From Deltaproteobacteria bacterium (GTDB lineage: Bacteria > Desulfobacterota_D > UBA1144 > Nemesobacterales > UBA2774), in NCBI GenBank assembly GCA_029262275.1, contig JAJCZS010000042.1, positions 1 through 64,000 on the forward strand: DNA of 64,000 nucleotides, read 5' to 3'. Made by a program: the position numbers and the translations under genes. Under the pieces are notes generated by a model. It was not told the origin of the DNA and did no database searches. It was given only the letters and a program-made list of their open reading frames with translations. Shown one piece after another: positions 8,587 through 17,023 of the stretch (position 1 is the first letter of the stretch; each line of letters begins with the position of its first letter).

Positions 8587-9297
8587 ATGAGCAGCAATAA
8601 TATATCACATGAAGAAATCAATCTTCTGCTTCCATGGTACTTAAACGGCACACTTCAGTCAGAGGAAAAAGAGGTAGTAACAAAACATCTCTCTGACTGC
8701 TCACTATGTCATATGGAGATAGAAGAGCTTAAATTGCTTAGAGGCTCGATACTGGAAGCTAACGAGGCCCACGATGCAATGCTAAGTGTCCCAGTTGAGA
8801 GGATGGAAATGAATATCCTAGATAGAATTGACTCTTTTGAGGAGTCCAATGAGCAAAAAACACAAAGAGTGCCAGTGGCTGATTCGGAGCCGATTTGGTC
8901 CAAAGTACAGGGATTCTTGGGAGCAATAACTATGCCTTCACTGTCGCCAGTTGGTATGGCTGCACTATTTGTTATCCAATTTGCAATTATTCTAGGACTT
9001 GCTGGAACACTTTTCTTTAATGAACCAGAATATGAAGTGCTGAGTACGGGTAATCAGGTAGCTGAGGATTTAGGACCATCAATAATGATTTCCTTTCAAA
9101 ATAGCGCAACTGAAAAAGAAATAAGGGAATTATTGACTAGCGTTGGTGGCAAAATAATAGATGGACCAAAAGCTGGTGGTTTATATATTGTAGAGCTGCC
9201 AGCGGGGTTTAATTCCGAAAGTACTATGGATGAGGAAATCGCAAAGCTAAAGTTGAATAAAAGCGTGGTAAAAAATGTCTTTAAAGGTACTAAATAA
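8587..9297 (+). CDS. Zinc-finger anti-sigma factor with periplasmic inhibitor-like domain
   Basis: Membrane anti-sigma factor of 236 aa. The cytoplasmic N-terminus holds the zinc anti-sigma motif His34-x3-Cys38-x2-Cys41, the usual sigma-binding fold. One membrane helix lies at about residues 121-144. The periplasmic part (about 165-233) runs SIMISFQNSATEKEIRELL, then VGGKIIDGP and GLYIVELPAG. This beta-alpha-beta pattern resembles the I9/fervidolysin-type propeptides that cap subtilases. The next gene is a subtilase with a comparable domain before its catalytic part, so the anti-sigma may sense or be cut by that protease; this is inference. It is 3 bases from the sigma gene and 27 from the protease. 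Confidence 0.88.
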   Translation: MSSNNISHEEINLLLPWYLNGTLQSEEKEVVTKHLSDCSLCHMEIEELKLLRGSILEANEAHDAMLSVPVERMEMNILDRIDSFEESNEQKTQRVPVADSEPIWSKVQGFLGAITMPSLSPVGMAALFVIQFAIILGLAGTLFFNEPEYEVLSTGNQVAEDLGPSIMISFQNSATEKEIRELLTSVGGKIIDGPKAGGLYIVELPAGFNSESTMDEEIAKLKLNKSVVKNVFKGTK

Positions 9298-9324
9298 GGT
9301 ATTTTAATACTAAGGTTCTAAACA

Positions 9325-11043
9325 ATGATGAAAGTTAACGGCTCTATCATAATATTATTAATCACAATATTTGTCTTTGGTTTAGGACATGTAGGCAATG
9401 CACAGGATAGAAATCCTTCTAGTAACCCTAATATCCCAACTAACCCAAATGATCCAAACTATCCTAGAGATCCTATTAAGGGACCCCAGACTATTATTCC
9501 TCCGCCAAAAAATGAAATTGTAATTCCAAGACCGGACAGACAGCCGGTTAATGATCCAACTTTTCCCGATAATCAACCACCCAATGTTCCCAATAACCCT
9601 AATAATCCCGGCAGAGGTCCCAGTACTCCAGATAGAGTAGATCCTACCGTACCCTTAAACCCTGTGGCTGACCCCATTGTCCCTATACTGCCACAGCCAA
9701 GACCTGATCCAAAGCCGGAGATTCCAACCGTGCCTGAGGTGCCGGAACCCAAACCTGATATTCCTAGAAATCCAGTTGTAGATCATGATGATCCCAATAT
9801 TCCTAGACCTGACGAGCAAATTCCCACTATTCCTGATCTCCCAAAAGATCCATCATTAATACAACCGGATATGGACACAGAATTTCTAACAGCTCCTGTA
9901 TTTAAGGATGAAACACCAGAAGTATTAGTGAGCGATTTAAATAACTATGTTCCCAAGCAAGTACTTGTGCTGATGTCGGGAACAACAGGAAAACAGCAGG
10001 ACATTGATTCTCTGTCTCAGAGCTACAACGTGAGTAATATTGACAGCACCCTTCTTAGTTCAATAAACGCTACAATGGTACTTTTTGAGATACCAGACAA
10101 CAGAGGAGTTATAGATGTCTCAAGAGTACTAGCCGCCGATTCAAGGACTCTAGCTGCTCAACCTAATTTTTATTTTGAAGGTCTAAGTGAAGAGAGTGTT
10201 CAATACGGTGTTAGCAAAATAAAGGCTGACTCGGCCCATGGTATTTCAACTGGGAAGGGTATAAGAGTAGCAGTAATAGATACTGGTATAGATCACAATC
10301 ATAAAGCTATGGAAAATAAAATATTAATAAAATCAGATTTTGTTGATACTGATTCCGCTGAGTTTGATGTACATGGAACATCTATTGCGGGCATTATCGC
10401 TTCATCATCAATAGAAAATGGTATAACAGGAGTAGCGCCCGATGTGAAGATAATTGCTGCAAGAGCATGTTGGAAAGATTTAAGCAATAAAGCAAAAACT
10501 CTATGTTCATCAGATACTCTTGCTAAGGCAATAGACTATGCCATTTTAAATAAAGCGCAGATTATCAACTTGAGCCTGGGCGGTCCAAAGGACAATATCC
10601 TCTCTTTATTAATAAGAAAAGCTGACAATGCAGGGATAGTCATAGTGGCAGCAGCCGGAAACGGGGGGCCTAGTGGGGAACCGGTATACCCAGCAGCATT
10701 AACCGAAGTAATAGCAGTATCTGCAACTGACTCTAATGATAAGCTTTATGAATCCTCAACTAGAGGTGCCTATATTGACATGGCTGCCCCTGGAGTAGAG
10801 ATCTTAAGTCCTGCTCCTGGCAACTCCTGGCAGGTTGTTTCAGGAACATCTATGGCCGCTGCTCACGTAACAGGAACAATAGCGTTAATACTTCAAGAGA
10901 ACCCGGAACTATCTCCTTTCCAAATTAAAGCCTTACTAGGATCTACATCTTTAGACCTGGGAGAGAAAGGCAAAGACAAAGAGTTTGGTGAGGGAAGAAT
11001 TGATGCTCTAAGTGCTCTACATCAATTAAATAGCGGTCTCTAA
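9325..11043 (+). CDS. Secreted subtilisin-like serine protease (S8 family)
   Basis: Exported S8 peptidase of 572 aa. Signal peptide residues 1-27 (ends GNAQ), then a Pro/Asn/Asp-rich low-complexity linker of about 160 residues (PNNPNNPG-like), a propeptide-like domain around residues 210-285 (QVLVLMSGTTGKQQ, then TMVLFEIPDN), then the catalytic domain. The catalytic triad is visible: Asp319 in AVIDTGID, His350 in DVHGTSIAG and Ser509 in SGTSMAAAH. It is the third gene of the sigma / anti-sigma operon, so its output should be controlled by that switch. The linker could span the cell envelope or peptidoglycan. Targets are unknown; the anti-sigma factor itself is one candidate. Confidence 0.93.
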   Translation: MMKVNGSIIILLITIFVFGLGHVGNAQDRNPSSNPNIPTNPNDPNYPRDPIKGPQTIIPPPKNEIVIPRPDRQPVNDPTFPDNQPPNVPNNPNNPGRGPSTPDRVDPTVPLNPVADPIVPILPQPRPDPKPEIPTVPEVPEPKPDIPRNPVVDHDDPNIPRPDEQIPTIPDLPKDPSLIQPDMDTEFLTAPVFKDETPEVLVSDLNNYVPKQVLVLMSGTTGKQQDIDSLSQSYNVSNIDSTLLSSINATMVLFEIPDNRGVIDVSRVLAADSRTLAAQPNFYFEGLSEESVQYGVSKIKADSAHGISTGKGIRVAVIDTGIDHNHKAMENKILIKSDFVDTDSAEFDVHGTSIAGIIASSSIENGITGVAPDVKIIAARACWKDLSNKAKTLCSSDTLAKAIDYAILNKAQIINLSLGGPKDNILSLLIRKADNAGIVIVAAAGNGGPSGEPVYPAALTEVIAVSATDSNDKLYESSTRGAYIDMAAPGVEILSPAPGNSWQVVSGTSMAAAHVTGTIALILQENPELSPFQIKALLGSTSLDLGEKGKDKEFGEGRIDALSALHQLNSGL

Positions 11044-11075
11044 AACACCCAATACAAAATATTTCATCTTTTTAT

Positions 11076-11100
11076 GAACCTTTTATCTCTTCCTAGTTAC
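11076..11100 (+). promoter_or_regulatory. ECF-type promoter of the metalloprotease gene
   Basis: GAACCTTT at 11076-11083 and GTTAC at 11096-11100, the same two elements and 20-base offset as at 7957, 14275 and 15044. It lies 35 bases before the ATG at 11135 and follows the subtilase stop by only 32 bases, so the metalloprotease has its own start point. Confidence 0.78.
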
Positions 11101-11134
11101 TTACTGTGTAAATAACACTTTAGGAGGAGATAAG

Positions 11135-14100
11135 ATGACTCATTTAAATCGAATTTCTCAACCAAGATTTTTAGTAGTATCTTTTTTAATATTATTTGTA
11201 GTGCTTTTTTCTCAATTTGGAGATAGTGCTTTTGCACAAAGTTTCCCATTAAAAGACCCTAATCCTAGACCGACACATCGTCCCCCGGATAGATTTGATC
11301 CACCTCTTGTTGGTAATCCGGAGAAAGAATACGGAAGAGCTGCAGACAAAATGGAAGTTAGGTCTGAAACTCATATCGGATGCAGGATTAAAAATTCTTC
11401 TTATGCATCCGAGAAAACAAAAAAATGTATCAATGACGGCCCTTCACCTGAGTATCAAGTAATGCTGAATCAGTTTGTTAAAATGCCAGCAGATAGTAAA
11501 GGGTTTGTAGATATCCCAAGGGCTGCAAGCAAGTTTGTTGCTGACGAAGATGACACATTTGTTGCAGTTACTTTCTCAGCTATGTCCTTTACATCATCCA
11601 CTGATGAGGACGAGGCGCTTGAAATCAGGGTATTGGTAGATGGAGTAGTTGCTGAGCCAGGCGAGATAGAATTTGTAGGCGGAGCAAGCCCTGTATTAAC
11701 TTCACCTAGCCAGTCATTCACATTCTATACAACAGTTGATAAAGGAATACATACTGTACAAGTTCAGTATTCAACCGAGAACATAGCCTTAAACAGCTCA
11801 TATCTTCGAAACGCTTCAGTTAAAGTCAGCACTGATGCAGATGGAATAGGTTCTAAAAAATTATTTATAACAGATGCTGCTGTCTGGACTCAGATTACAG
11901 GTGCTGAGTTCGATTTCGTTATGCCGCCTGATGCTGAAGCAGCAATAACCTTTTCTTCATCTCTCAAGATGGAACAGGGTGATTTTATAATGCTTAGAGC
12001 TGTTGTTGATAACGGCGCTTTTGTGCTCGAGCCAAAAGAGGTAACCCTTGCCGGACGTAAATACCATACTGAAGCAAACAGCGTTACTTTTAATGCTGAG
12101 GAGCTTCCTCCAGGTGCTCATACCGTTAAATTTGAATGGAGATCAAGCTTAACTGATGAGATCGCCATTGCTGAGATGACAGCATGGTCAATTATTGTTC
12201 AGACCAGGGTAAATGACTCAAAGGATACATTTTTTGATGTTGTATCTCAGAATGATATAGCAGGCACAATTGAAAGTTATTTTCAGGAAATACCAAATCT
12301 CGCTAGCCATGTAGAAGTTGATGAAATATCTGACATAGCTGTAACTTTTAGCGGTGTTCTATATGGACCAGGCGTAATTATTGTTGCTCCAATGATAGAT
12401 GGTTATGTTGAAACTGACCAAGAGGTTGTTCTTCATCATCCATATATAACATTTGAAAATGATGATTTTAAAAACCCTATATCTAATAATACAGGAATAG
12501 CCAGCTACACATTTGCTTTAAAAGAACTATGGCCTAAAAAAGCCGGCTACGACATTGGGGTAGCTTTCCGAGTAGTACAATCAGGTGTTAGCACAGATCC
12601 TGCTGGTTATGTAACGGATGCAACTCTTACAGTAGATAAAAAACTAAGAGTAGGCCCCGATCTTGCAGTAGGTCCTAATATGGGAAGAGCTGCAAAGAAA
12701 TACGAATCAATTCTTGAGCCTATATATGGAGACAGAGATGTGCTGACTATCATAATAGATCCTCTGATAATGGAGGACCCAGCCGGAACTCTGTTCTATG
12801 TTGAAATAGACGATGCTCTAAACGGAAATTATATGAGTGCTAAGGATTACTTCCGAGTAAATTCAGGAGGTAGGCTAACCCTTAATAAAGCTGCCACTCT
12901 TGGGATCTACGAAGCGGAACACGCAGGTGAAATAACAAATGACGATAATTATTATCTAGATTCAGAGAATTTCGACTGCGAAAGTGGTGCCGAATATAAA
13001 GGAGGCTCTGATGCCCTACATGCAGAGGCTCTACTTCAAGCAGAAGATGATTTCGACTTTGCAGCATACGATAAGAACAATGATGGGAAACTAGTTCCAA
13101 GTGAGCTTGCGATAGTTGTTGTGTTACCAAGAGACACTAACGGCGGATCTTCAATTAAGACAAGCTTCAATCCATATTGTGACGATACCGATTTTGAAGT
13201 TGATGGAATCAAGATTAAAGAAACAGTACATCTTAATACACATTTCAATCCTTTCGGACTTAGTGTTGATGAAAAAATTGACAATATGATGGTTGCGGCT
13301 CATGAGCTCTCACACCATATACTAGGTCTTGACGATATATATGGAAGATATAAAGGTGTTCATGACGGAGTAAATTTCAATCCACTTCTGCCTTTTGAGA
13401 ATGATTGCCCTGACGAACTAGGACCGGGTGAGGATTGTCAAAACCGATATGTAAATACGGCACCTCATAAGATATCACTTATGACATATAAAACCGGACA
13501 GGATGTTGCAACTACCCATCTAATGGGCTTTCATAAGCTTCATTTGGGATGGGTAACACCTAAAATTCTTGAGGAAGAGGACCAGTATGAGCTCTACGAT
13601 GTTAAGTTGGCAGAGCATGTGTTTATTCTTCCAAGAAGGTTTGATACAGGGCTTGAATATGTCCTACTAGAAACTAGGTATAACTCAAATGATGACATGG
13701 CAACCTTATATGATTATGCCATTATTGATAGTGGAATATCTGTATATCACGTAATTGAGCCAGATGAAGGTTGCAAATCACCACTTGGAGCAACCGATTC
13801 CAGCTGTAAACCTCTTAAAGCTCCAATGTGTGTTCCTGATAGCATATGGTTTCACAAACATGCAAGCAACTTTACTAGAGTTGGTGTGAGGTTGATACAG
13901 CCAGACATGGTTCATTTGTGGGATGATGGCGCATTCCCTTCAGGCGATGACTTTACCGGATTTAGTAACACTATGTTTGGCAATGGAGACAATCAACTCT
14001 TGGATCATTCTCCAGTTGCATGCCCTGTAAATATTGCTGATAAAATGCCGGATGACTCATTTCCTGTCCCATCTCTTCTATGGGTCGATGGAAAGTCTAG

Positions 14101-14170
14101 CGGCTATAGGATAAAGAATATTGTAAATACAAGTCCAAGTCACACTTTTGATCTTGAAAACGATAATTAG
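11135..14170 (+). CDS. Secreted M6-like zinc metalloprotease
   Basis: Large exported protein of 1011 aa with AGGAGG before its ATG and a signal peptide ending near AFAQS (about residue 34). Residues 90-500 are beta-rich and look like accessory or adhesion domains. The protease signature is His723-Glu724-Leu-Ser-His727 within HELSHHILGLDD, the extended zinc motif seen in M6 (immune-inhibitor-A-like) peptidases. Shortly before it, residues 646-657 form an EF-hand-like calcium loop (DKNNDGKLVPSE). Several cysteines in the C-terminal third suggest disulfides outside the cytoplasm. It has its own ECF-type promoter and a terminator-like hairpin downstream. Family placement rests on the motif, so related metalloprotease families remain possible. 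Confidence 0.85.
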   Translation: MTHLNRISQPRFLVVSFLILFVVLFSQFGDSAFAQSFPLKDPNPRPTHRPPDRFDPPLVGNPEKEYGRAADKMEVRSETHIGCRIKNSSYASEKTKKCINDGPSPEYQVMLNQFVKMPADSKGFVDIPRAASKFVADEDDTFVAVTFSAMSFTSSTDEDEALEIRVLVDGVVAEPGEIEFVGGASPVLTSPSQSFTFYTTVDKGIHTVQVQYSTENIALNSSYLRNASVKVSTDADGIGSKKLFITDAAVWTQITGAEFDFVMPPDAEAAITFSSSLKMEQGDFIMLRAVVDNGAFVLEPKEVTLAGRKYHTEANSVTFNAEELPPGAHTVKFEWRSSLTDEIAIAEMTAWSIIVQTRVNDSKDTFFDVVSQNDIAGTIESYFQEIPNLASHVEVDEISDIAVTFSGVLYGPGVIIVAPMIDGYVETDQEVVLHHPYITFENDDFKNPISNNTGIASYTFALKELWPKKAGYDIGVAFRVVQSGVSTDPAGYVTDATLTVDKKLRVGPDLAVGPNMGRAAKKYESILEPIYGDRDVLTIIIDPLIMEDPAGTLFYVEIDDALNGNYMSAKDYFRVNSGGRLTLNKAATLGIYEAEHAGEITNDDNYYLDSENFDCESGAEYKGGSDALHAEALLQAEDDFDFAAYDKNNDGKLVPSELAIVVVLPRDTNGGSSIKTSFNPYCDDTDFEVDGIKIKETVHLNTHFNPFGLSVDEKIDNMMVAAHELSHHILGLDDIYGRYKGVHDGVNFNPLLPFENDCPDELGPGEDCQNRYVNTAPHKISLMTYKTGQDVATTHLMGFHKLHLGWVTPKILEEEDQYELYDVKLAEHVFILPRRFDTGLEYVLLETRYNSNDDMATLYDYAIIDSGISVYHVIEPDEGCKSPLGATDSSCKPLKAPMCVPDSIWFHKHASNFTRVGVRLIQPDMVHLWDDGAFPSGDDFTGFSNTMFGNGDNQLLDHSPVACPVNIADKMPDDSFPVPSLLWVDGKSSGYRIKNIVNTSPSHTFDLENDN

Positions 14171-14201
14171 TAAATAAGGCCTAAAGCCATACCCCATACC
14201 A

Positions 14202-14248
14202 TCCCCCTGGTTTTCTTGAAAACATTAAGAGAGCCGGGGGATTTTTTT
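14202..14248 (+). terminator. Rho-independent terminator after metalloprotease
   Basis: A CCCCCTGG arm at 14203-14210 pairs with GCCGGGGG at 14233-14240 (one bulged base), followed by a run of seven T. It ends the metalloprotease transcript just before the next ECF-type promoter. Confidence 0.8.
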
Positions 14249-14274
14249 ACTTGAAAAGATTTTGTCATATATCT

Positions 14275-14299
14275 GAACCTTTTTCTTTGTCCGCGTTAC
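14275..14299 (+). promoter_or_regulatory. ECF-type promoter of first CARDB-like gene
   Basis: GAACCTTT at 14275-14282 and GTTAC at 14295-14299, matching the other three sites in both elements and spacing; CG precedes or overlaps the second element as at 15044. Confidence 0.78.
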
Positions 14300-14333
14300 T
14301 TACTATTCAAAATCAATTCTTTGGAGGCATAAA

Positions 14334-14951
14334 ATGAATAACGACTTTTTCTCATTCGCAAAGCAATTAATGGTTTTTGGATTAGTGTTATGTATATGTG
14401 TTGCTGGGATAAAACCTTCGCTGGCTAAATATACAGTTAATAAGAAGCCAACAACTGTAGTAGTAACTAAAGCTGAAAATATTAAGTCCGCCAATATAGC
14501 ACTACCTGACTTAAGCACACACCCCGGTATTGAAATAAGCGGTTTAAAGGCAAACTGGGGCGAAACTATTATTTTAGATGCAAGTTCTGCTACCGGAACG
14601 CATGAAGGTATGTGTGTATTCCCTTATAAAGTTGATATATGGAATTTGGGTACAGCTCATACCGGAGCATTTCAATACAGACTAAAATCAGGTCCTTGGT
14701 CAATACTCGAAGGACACCCTGGTCTACCAGCCGGTGGATTCACTCAAGCTCAGGGACATATCGGTCTTAAGCCCGGGAAGCAGGAAGTGATAGTAGGGCT
14801 TGATAATATGAACCAGATAGCTGAGTCAAATGAGAACAACAATATTCCTAAAGCCGTAGTAGTAAAGTTAAAAGGGAACTGCTTTTCAATAAAGCCAAAT
14901 TTTAAGAGTAATAGCTCAAAAAAGGGAAAGTTTCTAAGCAAATTTAAATAA
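14334..14951 (+). CDS. Secreted CARDB-like protein, copy 1
   Basis: Exported protein of 205 aa behind GGAGG, with a signal peptide ending near SLAKY. From about residue 57 the sequence reads LPDLSTHPGIEISGLKANWG, then GMCVFPYKVDIWNLGTAHTG, a KPGKQEVIVGLDNMNQIAE strand and ESNENNNIP. This order (DL..., a partner-free gap, G(K/R)..V...D.N..I.ESNE.NN) is typical of CARDB, an Ig-like fold in surface and adhesion proteins. The C-terminus is a Lys/Ser-rich tail. The paralogue at 15103 shares this core. Two conserved cysteines (in GMCVF and GNCFS) are present in both and could form a disulfide. The binding partner is unknown. Confidence 0.75.
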   Translation: MNNDFFSFAKQLMVFGLVLCICVAGIKPSLAKYTVNKKPTTVVVTKAENIKSANIALPDLSTHPGIEISGLKANWGETIILDASSATGTHEGMCVFPYKVDIWNLGTAHTGAFQYRLKSGPWSILEGHPGLPAGGFTQAQGHIGLKPGKQEVIVGLDNMNQIAESNENNNIPKAVVVKLKGNCFSIKPNFKSNSSKKGKFLSKFK

Positions 14952-14983
14952 ATTTCATTCTTTACTCATCTCCTTATCTCTTT

Positions 14984-15026
14984 AAAGCCCCGGTCCTTCT
15001 ATTAATCTGAAAGACCGGGGCTTTTT
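14984..15026 (+). terminator. Rho-independent terminator after CARDB copy 1
   Basis: AAAGCCCCGGTC at 14984-14995 pairs perfectly with GACCGGGGCTTT at 15013-15024 around a 17-base loop and runs into TTTTT. A strong intrinsic terminator separating the two CARDB-like genes. Confidence 0.92.
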
Positions 15027-15043
15027 CTATCTTAATCTTTTTT

Positions 15044-15068
15044 GAACCTTTTCTGAGCTTGGCGTTAC
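15044..15068 (+). promoter_or_regulatory. ECF-type promoter of second CARDB-like gene
   Basis: GAACCTTT at 15044-15051 and GTTAC at 15064-15068, the fourth copy of the motif with 20-base offset. It probably also serves the TPR/beta-barrel gene and the Pro-rich gene downstream, for which no separate copy is seen. Confidence 0.78.
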
Positions 15069-15102
15069 TAATCTAACAAATACAGATTAAGGGAGATAAA
15101 AG

Positions 15103-15615
15103 ATGAAAAATTTAACCTTACAATCAATTCAAGTAATAGCACTACTAATATTCTCAAGCCTATTTATAGCAGCGGGGGCTGTATCTAATGAACTGCCCGA
15201 TTTGGCAGGGGATCCAGGAATTGAAATTGCTGGAATAAGAGCTCAGTGGGGCGGGAAAGTTGAAATTAATGCAGAAGATGCTGATTACAGCAAAAACGGT
15301 AGGTGTGTATTTCGCTATGACCTTGGTCTTGTAAATCAGGGTAGCGCTCCGACTGGGGAATTTGGATACAGAATTAATTCAGGCGGGCTTGCAAAAACAC
15401 AAACACATCCAGGTGTTGAGGCAAATGAAGAAATAACCGCTATTGGAGAGATAGAACTTAGATCTGGGAAGCAAAAAGTGGTTATAAAACTCGACAACAA
15501 TGATCAAATTGAAGAATCTGATGAGTTAAACAACATGCCTTTTGCACTACAAATAGATGTAAAGGGCAAATGTGATTCAGATATAAAATCTAAATCCATG
15601 ATTGCAACAAAGTAA
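15103..15615 (+). CDS. Secreted CARDB-like protein, copy 2
   Basis: Exported protein of 170 aa with a hydrophobic N-terminus (about residues 8-27), paralogous to the protein at 14334: DLAGDPGIEIAGIRAQWGG, GRCVFRYDLGLVNQGSAPTG, GKQKVVIKLDNNDQIEESDE and GKCDSD align block by block, including both cysteines. It lacks the long Lys/Ser tail. The paralogues sit in tandem, each with its own ECF-type promoter, which suggests duplication of a whole promoter-gene unit. As a CARDB-type fold it may act as a surface binding or periplasmic scaffold module; the actual role is unknown. Confidence 0.75.
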   Translation: MKNLTLQSIQVIALLIFSSLFIAAGAVSNELPDLAGDPGIEIAGIRAQWGGKVEINAEDADYSKNGRCVFRYDLGLVNQGSAPTGEFGYRINSGGLAKTQTHPGVEANEEITAIGEIELRSGKQKVVIKLDNNDQIEESDELNNMPFALQIDVKGKCDSDIKSKSMIATK

Positions 15616-15649
15616 TATAAATAAAATAAATATAAAATTGTTGTATACG

Positions 15650-17014
15650 ATGATGAAATATTCTAAAATAGTTAAACAGATTTATGAGGAGGATGGCACA
15701 CTGGTCTCAAAGCGCTTGTTACTGGTCCTACTAGTACTACTGTTTAATCCTGAAGCTTATGCACAGGTTCAACTTACCGAAACACAAGCGGGGGAGGCAT
15801 TTAAAGCAGGTGACTATGAAAAGGCACTCAAAGAATTTGAGATACTGTTAGAAGAATATCCAGAGAACTCAGTATTAATATTACGCTATATTGGATTATC
15901 ATATCACAGACTAGAACAGTATGATAAAGCAATAGACTCATATGAAAAAGCACTAGAAATAGATCCTCAGAACACCCCGGTTACTTTCTATTTAGCATCT
16001 ACTTATTTTAAAACAAGCAATACAATAAAAGCAAAAGAGTTATTCCAAAACGTTATCACCCTTGCGCCAGAATCTCTTTATTCAGGCTGGGCGGAGAGAT
16101 ATATTCAGGCAGTTGAGCAACAGGAAACGGTATACGAGAGACCAGGGGGACCAAGACTATATCAAGTCTTTCTCCAGATAGCTCCTCAACTTGATTTTAA
16201 TGTTCCCGAATCTCCTGATAACAGCAGCTCATTTAGTGATGATGAATCATTTAGATTCACAGAATACGCATCTCTAGGTATACGGACAAAACAGCTTGGC
16301 AATTGGTTTCTCGGGGCGGATTTCTCTACATATCAGAGCCAAAATACAAAGGAGGAGCTAAGGGAGTTCAATCTCTCCACTTTTGATATTTCTCCTTATA
16401 TAAACTACACCACTACAGTGTTTGGAAAACCTTTCTCTCCAATACTGAGATATAATTTCAACTATGCTCTACTAGATTATGACAGCTATAGCAACTCACA
16501 CTCAATATCGGCAACTCTAAATACAGCCTTTACTGAAAATACTCTGACTGTCCCATTCTACAGACTTAGGTTTGATGAGTTTAACGATGAGGGTTTTGAT
16601 TCCTCTATATCCTCTCGAGACGCGACCAACAATGCGGTTGGGCTGCTTCAATATTTCTTCTTTATGCAGAGAGCAGTAAATGTCTGGGTTGGATATGAAT
16701 TTCAGAAGAATGATGCGGATGGGCTTAATTTTAACTACAATGGACATAGAGTCACAGCAGGAGTATCTGTTCCAATATATTGGGGTATAAGAACTGACTT
16801 GAGCGGAGAATTTGGTAGAGATGATTATCCGGATTTCCAAGGACCTAGGGACAGAGAAACTAATAGAGGAAACTTTTTTGGAAGGATTACGCGAAACATT
16901 AAGGGCCCTATTTACGGTGCGTTTTCATATAGTTATACAAATGAAAACTCCAATTATAGTGTTCTTGAATTCGACAGACATATAATAACTTGGTCTATTT
17001 TTCTTAGTTATTGA
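15650..17014 (+). CDS. TPR protein with C-terminal outer-membrane beta-barrel
   Basis: Two-part envelope protein. After a signal peptide (RLLLVLLVLLF to YAQVQ), roughly 120 residues form tetratricopeptide repeats (AGDYEKALKEFEILLEEYPE, then YDKAIDSYEKALEIDPQN). The remaining 290 residues are rich in alternating aromatic/polar strands and end in SIFLSY, typical of an outer-membrane barrel. The frame is open to 15602. ATG 15650 gives an overlong n-region, whereas a CTG at 15701, 8 bases after GAGGAGG, would give an ideal signal peptide (MVSKRLLL); I keep the ATG but flag this. It directly follows the second CARDB-like gene and precedes the Pro-rich gene, so it may help secrete or anchor the products of the locus; that role is inference. 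Confidence 0.78.
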   Translation: MMKYSKIVKQIYEEDGTLVSKRLLLVLLVLLFNPEAYAQVQLTETQAGEAFKAGDYEKALKEFEILLEEYPENSVLILRYIGLSYHRLEQYDKAIDSYEKALEIDPQNTPVTFYLASTYFKTSNTIKAKELFQNVITLAPESLYSGWAERYIQAVEQQETVYERPGGPRLYQVFLQIAPQLDFNVPESPDNSSSFSDDESFRFTEYASLGIRTKQLGNWFLGADFSTYQSQNTKEELREFNLSTFDISPYINYTTTVFGKPFSPILRYNFNYALLDYDSYSNSHSISATLNTAFTENTLTVPFYRLRFDEFNDEGFDSSISSRDATNNAVGLLQYFFFMQRAVNVWVGYEFQKNDADGLNFNYNGHRVTAGVSVPIYWGIRTDLSGEFGRDDYPDFQGPRDRETNRGNFFGRITRNIKGPIYGAFSYSYTNENSNYSVLEFDRHIITWSIFLSY

Positions 17015-17023
17015 GGAAATATT

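Noticed and set aside
13036..13284. Minus-strand frames within the metalloprotease
   Set aside because: They lie wholly inside a strongly supported gene, have no ribosome sites and resemble no family.
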